Shown here: one piece after another, positions 1-6,614 of the stretch
How positions within the stretch are numbered: the stretch's first letter is position 1
Layout: each line of letters starts with the position of its first letter
Source: an uncultured Lachnospiraceae bacterium
GTDB lineage: Bacteria; Bacillota; Clostridia; Lachnospirales; Lachnospiraceae
Reading direction: 5' to 3'
NCBI GenBank assembly: GCA_947003375.1
Contig: CAMQOJ010000188.1
Location: 1 to 7,948 of the forward strand
Length of the DNA: 7,948 bases
Notes under the pieces: generated by a model
Database searches by the model: none
What the model was told of the DNA's origin: nothing
Seen by the model: the letters and a program-made list of their open reading frames with translations, nothing else
Position numbers and translations under genes: made by a program

Positions 1-968
1 GGCTTGCCGTTCAGCGTCAGATACCGGTCCTCTATGCCGGAAAAACGGATGCCTGCCTTTTTCGTATGGATTTCACTGACGCTTCCCTCCCTGGAAAGAG
101 TCAGCACCAGCTCGTACAGATAGGGAGTCTCTGCTGTCCAAAGCTGCGGGTCGGGCACTTTCAGGGAAAAGATGGTGTCTGAGGCCGCGGCCCTGGCCTG
201 ACGGAAGAGCTCACCTCCTTCCGCGTCATAGAGAACGGCTTCCAACAGCGCTCCTCCATCCTGCGCATGACAGTCGCAGGTCAGTTCAAAGCCGTTTTCC
301 ACCGGCAGAAGGGTGTAGTCCCAGAGGGAATCCTTTCCCAACAAAAGCAAAAACACATTACGGAAGATGCCGCTGGCCAGCAGCATGTCCTGGTTTTCCA
401 GATAAGAACCATCGCTGTAGGTATGCACCTGTACCGCCAGCAGGTTCTCCCCGGCCAGCAGGTACTGCGTGACATCAAACTCCGCAGCTAGGCGGCTTCC
501 CTTGGAAAAACCCACATAGTTTCCGTTGACATACACAAAATAGGCGTTGTCTACGCCGTGAAAGCGCAGGATTGCCTGGGCGGGGATCTCCTCCAGGTTA
601 AAATGGCGACGATAGAGGCCAACGGGATTGACGGCGTGGATATAGGGGGGATCCAGGGGGAAGGGATATGCCACGTTTGGATATAGGCAGGTTCCATAGC
701 CGTGGTACTGCCACATGGAAGGGACAGGCAGGATGTCCCAATGGGCATCATCGTATCCGGGTGCGAAGAAAGAGGCATACTCCTCCGTGATTTTCCCATC
801 GTCCAGATAACGGAAGCTCCAGTCGCCGTTCAGCGTCAGAAGCATGCCGGAGTCCATGGGATTCATATGGGTCACGCCCCGTTTCCTGGCAGGCAGGAGC
901 AGGGAGCGGGACGGCAGGCGGTTCTCGGAGAGTACCCTTTGGTTTTCCAGATAATGTCGAAGCTTCAT
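1..968 (-). CDS. lacZ: Glycoside hydrolase family 2 beta-galactosidase, N-terminal 322 residues (runs off the window)
   Basis: Probable cytoplasmic beta-galactosidase, hydrolysing terminal beta-galactosides; I see no signal peptide. The visible part is the GH2 sugar-binding jelly-roll domain (about residues 45-210) followed by the start of the immunoglobulin-like domain (about 218-310). Motifs match E. coli LacZ closely: PNVAYPF (Asn98, equivalent to LacZ Asn102), ENLLAVQV, then SDGSYLENQDM (Asp186, equivalent to the substrate/sodium-binding Asp201) and SGIFRNV. The segment ends at LTLNGK, just before the catalytic barrel, so the acid/base and nucleophile glutamates are not visible. Family members are usually about 1000 residues, so roughly a third is here. 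The ATG at 966-968 is chosen because a near-perfect Shine-Dalgarno site lies 6 nt before it. It starts 35 bp after the regulator's stop codon and is probably co-transcribed with it. A specificity for a related beta-galactoside or other GH2 substrate cannot be excluded. Confidence 0.93.
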   Translation of the reverse strand, partial: MKLRHYLENQRVLSENRLPSRSLLLPARKRGVTHMNPMDSGMLLTLNGDWSFRYLDDGKITEEYASFFAPGYDDAHWDILPVPSMWQYHGYGTCLYPNVAYPFPLDPPYIHAVNPVGLYRRHFNLEEIPAQAILRFHGVDNAYFVYVNGNYVGFSKGSRLAAEFDVTQYLLAGENLLAVQVHTYSDGSYLENQDMLLASGIFRNVFLLLLGKDSLWDYTLLPVENGFELTCDCHAQDGGALLEAVLYDAEGGELFRQARAAASDTIFSLKVPDPQLWTAETPYLYELVLTLSREGSVSEIHTKKAGIRFSGIEDRYLTLNGK

Positions 969-973
969 AAGCT

Positions 974-982
974 ACCTCCTTA
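974..982 (-). promoter_or_regulatory. Strong ribosome binding site of the GH2 gene
   Basis: On the minus strand this reads TAAGGAGGT, complementary to the 16S rRNA 3' end, followed by TAGCTT and then ATG. It fixes the start of the beta-galactosidase. It lies in the 35-bp gap after the regulator's stop codon, with no terminator between, which supports a regulator/GH2 transcript. Confidence 0.85.
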
Positions 983-1003
983 GTAAAGAATGTGTATTAT
1001 ATG

Positions 1004-2749
1004 CTACTCGCTCTCCTTCAACCGGAATTCGGAGGGCGTCAGCCCGGTCTCCTGCTTGAATTTCCTGCGGAAGCTGGAGGTGTTGATATACCCTACGGCG
1101 GTACTGACCTCATCAATGGACAAGGCGGTCTGACTCAGGAGCTCCTTGGCCTTTTCCAGGCGCAGCGTCCAGACATAATCCGAGAAATTCTGATTCAGCT
1201 TCCTTTTGATCAGGTTGCTGGTATAGGTGAAGCTGATTTGGAGCTTGTCTGCCAGCTCATAAATGGAGAAATCGGGCTGGCAGTAGGATTCCTCGATCAG
1301 CTGCCGAATCTGGTCGGAGGTGATATAGGTGCTGGCCTTCTGCTGGCAGATATCCAGAAGCTCGTGGATATTGGCCTCAATGGCCTCAGCTTTTTCCGCA
1401 TATGGGCAGCTGCGGCAGAAATACAGGGTCTCCTGATAGAGCTCTCCATAGGCCTCATAGGCGATTTTGGTCTGAATCATATAGCTGATGATGAGGGTGA
1501 TCAAATCCACCAGGATGCTGCGCACGAAAAAGTCGGACAGCGGATTCTCCTCCTGGATGGAATCATGGATGATCCAGTGGATGTCCTTCAGTATGCTCCT
1601 GGCTTCTTTAAAGTCCATGCCCTGTAGTATTTTGGCCAATCGCTCCAGCTGGCTGTGGGGATAGCTGAAGGAGATGTCAGGCGCAGACAGGCTCTGGTAA
1701 TCCGCTACCGGAACCTCCTGCCAGGAGCCGCTGGCATGCATGGCGTTTTTGCACAGGGCAGGAATGTCCAGGGGAGTCTTGCTGCCGTTGCTGATGGCGG
1801 AGAAGCACCCCAGTTTTTGGTGGAAATCCTGCAGCAGCTGCCAAAGCGCTTCCTTTATATCAGGTTCTGCGCTGGCGAAATGGATCAGGAACAGGGCGCT
1901 GTCCCCATCTATCTTCAGGATGATGCAGGAGTCCTTGCCGGGCAGCGCCTTCTGAAAGGCTTCCTGAATCTGAAGGTAAGGAAATGGACGCTTGGGGGAC
2001 TTCATCTGTATGGTAAAGATTTCCTTGGGGGACTCCAAATCGAAGAGCTGATCCAGGTTGGGCAGGGCAGTGTGTATGTCAGAATAATTGGATTCGATGA
2101 CAGAGTCCAACAGAGATTTCTTCACGGAAATCTGATAATTCTTGAGCTTTTGCTCCAAGAGGTGATTCTGTTCCACGGCATTGGTGAAGGCATCGTCCAG
2201 CTGCGCTAAATATTCCTGTCGGAAGGTGGAGCCGCGCACCAGCTTTTTCGTCAGCCTGTGCAGGGGAAGGTATGTGGTCTTCATAGCCAAAAGAACCAGA
2301 GCGAACCCTGCGCAGCTTAAGAGGAAAAGCAATAGATAGGAGCTGGCGAAGGCATCATCCAGCTGGCGGTTCAGGGAGGCGCTGGATATCAGGGATATGA
2401 CGGAAAGCCCTCCGGAGATTCCTGTATGGATACAAATGGAAGAATCGGAATCAAGCCTGAAGACCCCGTCCTCCACGGACAGGGATTCCAGATAGGGGGA
2501 GAGCAGCTCCGTGTTCACCCCTGTGACGACATGCTTATCGCTGTCAATCAGAACCATGGCAGGAATGGTGTCTGAAATAGTTTTCTTCAGGTATTTCGTG
2601 ATTTCATTTGTATCGATGACGAAGAAGACCACATAGTCCAGCCTGGCGCTTTGAGCAGGAAAATAAATCAGGTGACGCATCCTGTCGTTTGACAGGAAGA
2701 TCATCTGGCCGCTCGAGAGATTGTAATAGGGTTCCGGGTCAAACTCCAG
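1004..2749 (-). CDS. Membrane-anchored AraC-family (YesN-like) transcriptional regulator, main C-terminal frame of a frameshifted gene
   Basis: This frame holds most of a one-component sensor-regulator: the second half of the extracellular sensor region, a second membrane segment (about 2344-2279, SYLLLFLLSCAGFALVLLAM), a linker, a central cytoplasmic region of about 250 residues, and a C-terminal AraC-type DNA-binding domain (about 1327-1025). The DNA-binding domain has both helix-turn-helix units; the second is canonical (SIDEVSTAVGYINTSSFRRK, then FKQETGLTPSEFR). The frame can be read as an open reading frame from a GTG at 2788, but homology-like sequence continues upstream in another frame, so that GTG is unlikely to be the real start. 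Joined with the upstream part the protein would be over 700 residues, the usual size of these regulators. Such proteins commonly sit beside lplB/ytcP-type importers and activate them. The gene stops 35 bp before the GH2 gene and probably shares its transcript. As sequenced, the sensor and DNA-binding halves are uncoupled. Confidence 0.85.
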   Translation of the reverse strand: MEFDPEPYYNLSSGQMIFLSNDRMRHLIYFPAQSARLDYVVFFVIDTNEITKYLKKTISDTIPAMVLIDSDKHVVTGVNTELLSPYLESLSVEDGVFRLDSDSSICIHTGISGGLSVISLISSASLNRQLDDAFASSYLLLFLLSCAGFALVLLAMKTTYLPLHRLTKKLVRGSTFRQEYLAQLDDAFTNAVEQNHLLEQKLKNYQISVKKSLLDSVIESNYSDIHTALPNLDQLFDLESPKEIFTIQMKSPKRPFPYLQIQEAFQKALPGKDSCIILKIDGDSALFLIHFASAEPDIKEALWQLLQDFHQKLGCFSAISNGSKTPLDIPALCKNAMHASGSWQEVPVADYQSLSAPDISFSYPHSQLERLAKILQGMDFKEARSILKDIHWIIHDSIQEENPLSDFFVRSILVDLITLIISYMIQTKIAYEAYGELYQETLYFCRSCPYAEKAEAIEANIHELLDICQQKASTYITSDQIRQLIEESYCQPDFSIYELADKLQISFTYTSNLIKRKLNQNFSDYVWTLRLEKAKELLSQTALSIDEVSTAVGYINTSSFRRKFKQETGLTPSEFRLKESE

Positions 2750-3140
2750 GAACGCTGCCGTCGCTGGTACCAATGATACGGAAGACACCGTCCTGGTAGG
2801 AAATCACATAATCTGTGCTGACAATCTGCCCAGTGGCTTTGCTTGTATAACAGATAGCGCTGATCATCTGGTTTGCGCTGTTATATTTCTGTAGCTCCTG
2901 TCTGGCCTGATAGCTCTGCCATCCGCTGGCGTTATAGCGGGAGCGGATCAGGTCGATGTTCGACTGCAGGGAAGATTTGATATGTTCCAGATACAACAGG
3001 TCATCGGTGAGCTCCCCTGTCAGCTTGTCGAACTGTGACAGAGACTGCTCGCTGAGCTGGTTCAGGTAACGCTTGGACAGATTGGATTTGATGATGAAGA
3101 AAAAACCCAGTATCAGTACGAAGAATATGATATGGAAGAG
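2739..3140 (-). pseudogene. N-terminal part of the same AraC/YesN-like regulator (out of frame, 5' end missing)
   Basis: This frame encodes a membrane segment (about 3140-3093: IIFFVLILGFFFIIK), then a helical extracellular region (KSNLSKRYLNQLSEQSLSQF and onwards) typical of the sensor part of large AraC regulators. It ends at a TGA at 2739-2741 just after IIGTSDGSVPGV. Removing one base of the CC pair at 2749-2750 (minus strand) joins it smoothly as GTSDGSVLEFDPEPYY, which shows it belongs to the downstream regulator frame. No credible start codon exists: a TTG at 2996 gives an 85-residue ORF but lies after the membrane helix. Reading further upstream enters the opposing binding-protein gene and meets a TAA at 3186-3188. 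The real start and roughly the first 15-25 residues therefore appear to be lost at the head-to-head junction. Confidence 0.75.
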
Positions 3141-3145
3141 AAGAC
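3115..3145. other. Head-to-head junction of two 5'-truncated divergent genes
   Basis: On the minus strand the regulator's first membrane helix is still being read here. On the plus strand, recognisable mature solute-binding-protein sequence (EEKTNVKMNVTTLAM) starts at about 3135. There is no intergenic space, promoter, ribosome binding site, start codon with context, or lipoprotein signal peptide. Divergent regulator and binding-protein genes are normally separated by an intergenic region carrying both promoters, so this looks like a deletion or a mis-joined assembly. The exact breakpoint cannot be placed better than about 30 bp. Confidence 0.7.
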
Positions 3146-3367
3146 GAATGTGAAGATGAATGTCACTACATTGGCCATGTCTGAATTAGAGGAAAAAATT
3201 AATCTGATGATGAGCGCCAATGATTATCCTGATGTATTTTTCAAGGCTGGGGGGACTCCTGAAAGATACACTTCTCAGGGCATCATAGTGCCTCTGGAGG
3301 ATTATATGGCGGAATATGCTCCCAATTACTCTGCTCTTATAGAGGCAGCTCCCGGCGGCTGGGCTAG
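3132..3367 (+). pseudogene. Extracellular solute-binding protein, N-terminal fragment (signal peptide missing, frameshifted at its 3' end)
   Basis: This frame encodes the early mature part of a family 1-type sugar-binding protein: EEKTNVKMNV, then the hallmark SELEEKINLMMSANDYPDVF, followed by IIVPLEDYMAEYAPNYSALI. The usual lipoprotein signal peptide, lipobox cysteine and first strand of the mature domain (roughly 60-80 residues by family norm) are absent. The ATG at 3132 has no Shine-Dalgarno site and sits inside what should be the mature domain, so it is probably not a real start. After GGWAR the frame runs on as unrelated sequence to a stop at 3522-3524, while the true protein continues in another frame. 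As sequenced it would not be secreted. Confidence 0.8.
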
Positions 3368-4543
3368 GTTACCGGTGGTGATGGGCATGTATATAGTTTC
3401 TCTGGAGTCAGCGCGCCAGAGGATACGACTTTTTCAATTCCCTTTATGTATATCAATGCCCAGTGGCTGGAAAATCTGGAGCTTGATATGCCTCATGATT
3501 CGGACAGCTTTTACGAGGTCATGAAAGCCTTCAAGGAAAAAGACGCGGATGCGGACGGAGATCCGAACAATGAGGTTCCGTTGATATTTGCAGGTGGAAA
3601 TATCATACCGGTAGACGATATCCTGCCATATTTTGGATTTTATACAGATAATTTCAGCAGTTGGGCCATAGCTGAGGACGGCTCCCGTGTTGAGTACTAT
3701 GCTATCACGGACAGATATAAAGAGGGGCTGTCCTATCTGACCAAACTGTATGAAGAAGGAATCATGCATAAGGATAGCCTGACGCTGACCCATGACCAGG
3801 TGGAATCCATGGCACAGACCGGTACTGCCATCGGCTGCTTTGTAGCGTGGGATCCGCAGTATACTATAGGTGCCTATGATCCTTCCCTGCCCTATGAGGA
3901 GAACCTTGTGACCCAGTATAAAGCCATGCCTCCCTGGGATGGCGCAAAAGCTACATCGGCATCAACCCTGCAGAGCGCTGGCATGTATATCACTGATAAG
4001 TGCGAGAGGCCGGAGGTGGTGGTAGCCTGGGCGGATTTGCTTTATTCTGAGGAGACGACAGTGCTGTCCAACTTTGGCGTGGAAGGAGAGACCTATAGGC
4101 TTCTGGATGGCAATAAAATCGAGCTGATAAATATCGATGGGATGGCGCAGTCTGATACAAACCCTCATTTGCTGACATTGGGTGGTGCTACTGCTGGGCC
4201 ATATAAGCGCTATGCCGATGGCTATGAAATGTATTATGATACAGAAGCCAACCCGTATATCAGATATGTGAACGAGGTCAATGAGGAATGGAAGAAGGCG
4301 GGCAAAAAATATGATCCATGGCCAGCTTATAAGCTGACGACAGAGGAAGCGGAGGAGAGCTCGGATATCCTGGCGGATGCGGAACCCTATCGCACACAGT
4401 ATCGCGCCGAAGTGATTACCGGCGTGAAGGATTTGGATTCCACTTGGGACGAATATATTGAGACCATGAAGGAGATGCGCATTCAGACAGTAATCGATAA
4501 TGTGAATGCCGCCTATCAAAGATTCCTGGATTTGGACAAATAG
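3368..4543 (+). CDS. Extracellular solute-binding protein of a carbohydrate ABC importer, main C-terminal frame
   Basis: This frame continues the binding protein from VTGGDGHVYSF through the rest of the two-lobed fold to the natural stop. The first ATG in frame is at 3446, inside PLYINAQWLENLEL, and has no ribosome binding site; a TAG at 3365-3367 lies immediately upstream, marking the frameshift. Features include an Asp-rich segment (DADADGDPNNEVPL, 3542-3583) like the calcium-binding loop of related binding proteins such as AlgQ2, conserved interior pieces (PPWDGAKATSAS; ADLLYSEETT) and a helical C-terminus (TWDEYIETMKEMRIQTVIDN) typical of LplA/YtcQ-like proteins. With the upstream fragment about 470 residues are visible; intact relatives are usually 500-570. 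Its role would be to capture a mono- or oligosaccharide outside the membrane and deliver it to the two downstream permeases. The ligand cannot be deduced. It precedes the first permease gene by 71 bp with a hairpin in between. Confidence 0.88.
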   Translation, partial: VTGGDGHVYSFSGVSAPEDTTFSIPFMYINAQWLENLELDMPHDSDSFYEVMKAFKEKDADADGDPNNEVPLIFAGGNIIPVDDILPYFGFYTDNFSSWAIAEDGSRVEYYAITDRYKEGLSYLTKLYEEGIMHKDSLTLTHDQVESMAQTGTAIGCFVAWDPQYTIGAYDPSLPYEENLVTQYKAMPPWDGAKATSASTLQSAGMYITDKCERPEVVVAWADLLYSEETTVLSNFGVEGETYRLLDGNKIELINIDGMAQSDTNPHLLTLGGATAGPYKRYADGYEMYYDTEANPYIRYVNEVNEEWKKAGKKYDPWPAYKLTTEEAEESSDILADAEPYRTQYRAEVITGVKDLDSTWDEYIETMKEMRIQTVIDNVNAAYQRFLDLDK

Positions 4544-4561
4544 GATTCAGGTCGAAATTCC

Positions 4562-4588
4562 GGTGCGGTCAGAGCTTTTGGCCGCACC
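4562..4588 (+). other. Intercistronic RNA hairpin between binding protein and permease genes
   Basis: Arms GGTGCGGTC (4562-4570) and GGCCGCACC (4580-4588) form a 9-bp stem with one G-U pair around a 9-nt loop. The stem is followed by AATTTATG and not by a run of T, so it is not a canonical terminator. In importer operons such hairpins commonly protect the highly expressed binding-protein message or reduce read-through into the permeases. That role is inferred here from position. Confidence 0.65.
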
Positions 4589-4598
4589 AATTTATGAT

Positions 4599-4606
4599 AA
4601 GGCGGG
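4599..4606 (+). promoter_or_regulatory. Ribosome binding site deciding the first permease start
   Basis: AAGGCGGG lies about 8 nt before the ATG at 4615. The in-frame ATG at 4594 has no such site before it, only the hairpin's 3' arm, so 4615 is preferred. Confidence 0.6.
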
Positions 4607-4614
4607 TGACGATT

Positions 4615-5559
4615 ATGCAAAACAAAAAGAAGCTGCCGGATATGCATGGCTTCAGGCAGCGGTTGAAGCGAGACCTCAAGAGCAACTGGATTCTGTGGGC
4701 GATGTTCCTGCCGGTGGTCATCTATTATGCCGTTTTTAACTATGCCCCTATGTACGGCATTCTGCTGGCATTCAAGAAGTATGAGATAAAGAAGGGGATT
4801 CTGGGCAGCCCATGGGTAGGCCTTAAATATTTCGAACGCTTCTTTTCGGGGTATAACAGCTGGAACCTGATCAGGAATACTCTGGGGCTCTCCCTGTACA
4901 GCTTTCTCGCAGGCTTTCCTCTGGCCATCATCTTTGCGCTCTTATTGCACTATCTGACATTGGGGAAACTGAAAAAGGTGGTCCAGATGGTGTCCTATGC
5001 GCCGTATTTCATCTCGACTGTCGTCATCTGCAATATGCTGGTTCTGTTCATGACGCCGGATACAGGCATATTCAATATTTTGCTGGCGAAGCTGGGACTG
5101 GAATCGGTCTCCTTTCTGAGCATGCCGGAATACTTCAAGTCGATTTATGTGTGGTCAGGTGTATGGCAGTCCATGGGCTGGAGCGCCATCATCTATCTGT
5201 CCGCCCTGGCAGGCGTGGATCCGGGGCTCCATGAGTCGGCAATCATCGACGGTGCCAGCAAGCTGAAACGGATTCTCTATATCGACCTTCCATCCATCAG
5301 ATCCACCATTGTCATGCTGATGATCATGACGCTGGGAGGCATCATGAACGTGGGCTTTGAGAAGGTATATCTGCTCCAGAACGACCTGAACTTCTCAGTC
5401 TCCGACGTGATTTCCACCTATACATACCGTGTAGGGCTCCAGCAGGCCGACTTCGGGTATTCCACGGCAATCGGCCTGTTCAATACGCTGATCAATCTGG
5501 TGTTCCTCATAGGGTCGAACGCACTGTCCAGAAAGGCAACAGGTGAAAGCTTATGGTAA
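4615..5559 (+). CDS. lplB: Carbohydrate ABC importer permease, LplB-type
   Basis: Inner-membrane permease of 314 residues that forms half of the import channel. A basic cytoplasmic N-terminus (QNKKKLPDM, RQRLKRDLKS) leads into a first membrane helix at about 25-50 with the subfamily signature NYAPMYGILLAFKKY. Further helices lie at about 86-112, 125-146, 178-200, 229-247 and 284-302. The coupling (EAA) loop that contacts the ATPase is at about 204-226: ESAIIDGAS, then DLPSI, with the conserved glycine at 213. Length fits the family (about 300-320). The start was set by the ribosome binding site; an upstream in-frame ATG at 4594 would add seven residues. The stop overlaps the next gene's start by 7 bp, implying translational coupling of the two permeases. 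No ATPase gene follows, so an ATPase encoded elsewhere (MsmX-like, inferred) is probably shared. Confidence 0.95.
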   Translation: MQNKKKLPDMHGFRQRLKRDLKSNWILWAMFLPVVIYYAVFNYAPMYGILLAFKKYEIKKGILGSPWVGLKYFERFFSGYNSWNLIRNTLGLSLYSFLAGFPLAIIFALLLHYLTLGKLKKVVQMVSYAPYFISTVVICNMLVLFMTPDTGIFNILLAKLGLESVSFLSMPEYFKSIYVWSGVWQSMGWSAIIYLSALAGVDPGLHESAIIDGASKLKRILYIDLPSIRSTIVMLMIMTLGGIMNVGFEKVYLLQNDLNFSVSDVISTYTYRVGLQQADFGYSTAIGLFNTLINLVFLIGSNALSRKATGESLW

Positions 5560-6470
5560 AGAAAAACAGGATTATCAGCAACTCTGTGTCCGATGGAACC
5601 TTTGACGCTGTGAATATATTGATTAATGCCATCCTTCTGGTCATCTTTATGTGGCCGCTCTGGTTTATGGTGGTCGCTTCCCTGAGCGACCCCTATGAGG
5701 TGAACAGCGGCAATGTAGTCCTGTGGGTCAAGGGATTCAGCCTGAACGGGTATCGGGAGCTGCTGAAATATGAGCCGATTTGGATCGGATACCGCAATAC
5801 CATACTCTATACGGCCCTTGGCACTGTCATAAACATGGTCATGACCGTACTCTGCGCATATCCGCTTTCCCGGAAGGAGTGGATGGCCAGGAATTTCTGG
5901 TTAAAGTTCTGCCTGATTACCATGTATTTTGGCGGCGGCCTGATACCCACCTACCTGGTGGTCAAGGGCCTGGGCCTTCTCGATACCATCTGGGCCATGA
6001 TGATTCCGGGTGCGCTGTCGTTCTACAATGCGCTGATTGTCAGAAACTATTTCATGAACAGCATCCCGGTAGACCTGTTCGAGTCGGCGAAGCTGGACGG
6101 GGCCACCCATGGACAGTACCTGCTGAAGGTGGCGCTGCCTTTATCCAAGCCCGTGCTTTCGGTGGTGGCGCTGTACTATGCGGTAGGCCATTGGAATGAT
6201 TATTATACAGCGTTGATTTACATCAATGACAGGAAACTGATTCCTCTGCAGTCCGCAATGAAGGATCTCATGTCGTCGGCCCAGGTGCTTGCGGCCCAGA
6301 TAACGCCCCTGTCATCGGAAGGGATGATGAGCGTGAAGGCGAAAATGGAGCTGGCTATGTCCCTGAAATATACCACGATCATCGCCAGCATCATCCCCAT
6401 GCTGATTGTATATCCTCTGGTACAGAAGCATTTCGTGAAGGGGGTCATGCTGGGCGCGATAAAGGGGTAG
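5553..6470 (+). CDS. ytcP: Carbohydrate ABC importer permease, YtcP/MalG-type
   Basis: Second inner-membrane permease, 305 residues, pairing with the preceding one to form the translocation channel. Helices lie at about 20-42, 82-104, 118-138, 143-163, 198-212 and 273-290. The EAA coupling loop is at about 177-200 (ESAKLDGATHGQYLLKVALP), with Gly183 and the LP pair in place. The C-terminus QKHFVKGVMLGAIKG is the highly conserved end of this subfamily, so the protein is complete. The start overlaps the previous stop by 7 bp, with AGGTG about 8 nt upstream inside the preceding gene. It is the last gene of the plus-strand operon; the next gene is convergent, and the 144 bp between them is largely an inverted-repeat element. 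The gene reads cleanly without lesions, in contrast to its binding-protein partner. Confidence 0.95.
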   Translation: MVKKNRIISNSVSDGTFDAVNILINAILLVIFMWPLWFMVVASLSDPYEVNSGNVVLWVKGFSLNGYRELLKYEPIWIGYRNTILYTALGTVINMVMTVLCAYPLSRKEWMARNFWLKFCLITMYFGGGLIPTYLVVKGLGLLDTIWAMMIPGALSFYNALIVRNYFMNSIPVDLFESAKLDGATHGQYLLKVALPLSKPVLSVVALYYAVGHWNDYYTALIYINDRKLIPLQSAMKDLMSSAQVLAAQITPLSSEGMMSVKAKMELAMSLKYTTIIASIIPMLIVYPLVQKHFVKGVMLGAIKG

Positions 6471-6479
6471 TGATTTGAC

Positions 6480-6605
6480 GGGCCGTCCTGGTATACTGCA
6501 GACCGCCAGGATTTACAGTGGTGTCTCCGGGAAAGTATTTGGCTGGCAATCTGCAGTCGGGTTGCACTGCAAATTTAACCGGTGTGCAGTATAAATGGAC
6601 GGCCC
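6480..6605. repeat. 126-bp nested inverted-repeat element between convergent genes
   Basis: The outer arms, 21 nt each (6480-6500 and 6585-6605), are inverted copies matching at 18 of 21 positions; the three mismatches are together in the middle. Inside, 6497-6509 (TGCAGACCGCCAG) is inverted at 6543-6555 with 11 of 13 matches, and 6552-6557 (TGCAGT) pairs with 6566-6571 (ACTGCA). The hexamer ACTGCA/TGCAGT therefore occurs four times in alternating orientation, allowing alternative multi-stem folds. Neither end is followed by a T run, so it is not a standard intrinsic terminator, though it may still limit transcription from both sides. It could be a small non-autonomous mobile repeat (MITE-like) or an intergenic structured repeat. 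There is no convincing target duplication beyond 2 bp (AC) and no protein-coding potential that I recognise. Confidence 0.7.
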
Positions 6606-6614
6606 ACATTTCAT

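Noticed and set aside
6..840. A 16-bp exact direct repeat at 6-21 and 825-840
   Set aside because: Both copies lie in the GH2 coding sequence and encode the common peptide LTLNG at two structurally unrelated places. Shared codon preference explains the match.
992..1627. A 211-codon plus-strand reading frame opposite the regulator
   Set aside because: It is the antisense of the AraC DNA-binding domain, has no ribosome binding site and no recognisable motifs. The other long plus-strand frame at 1655-2209 is likewise a shadow.
2739..2788. Programmed ribosomal frameshifting to join the two regulator frames
   Set aside because: There is no slippery sequence with a downstream structure that I can see, the family is normally encoded in one frame, and a second unrelated lesion lies nearby. 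A simple indel is more likely.
6480..6605. CRISPR-like array or intrinsic bidirectional terminator
   Set aside because: There are no regularly spaced direct repeats with unique spacers, and neither arm is followed by a T run in either reading direction.
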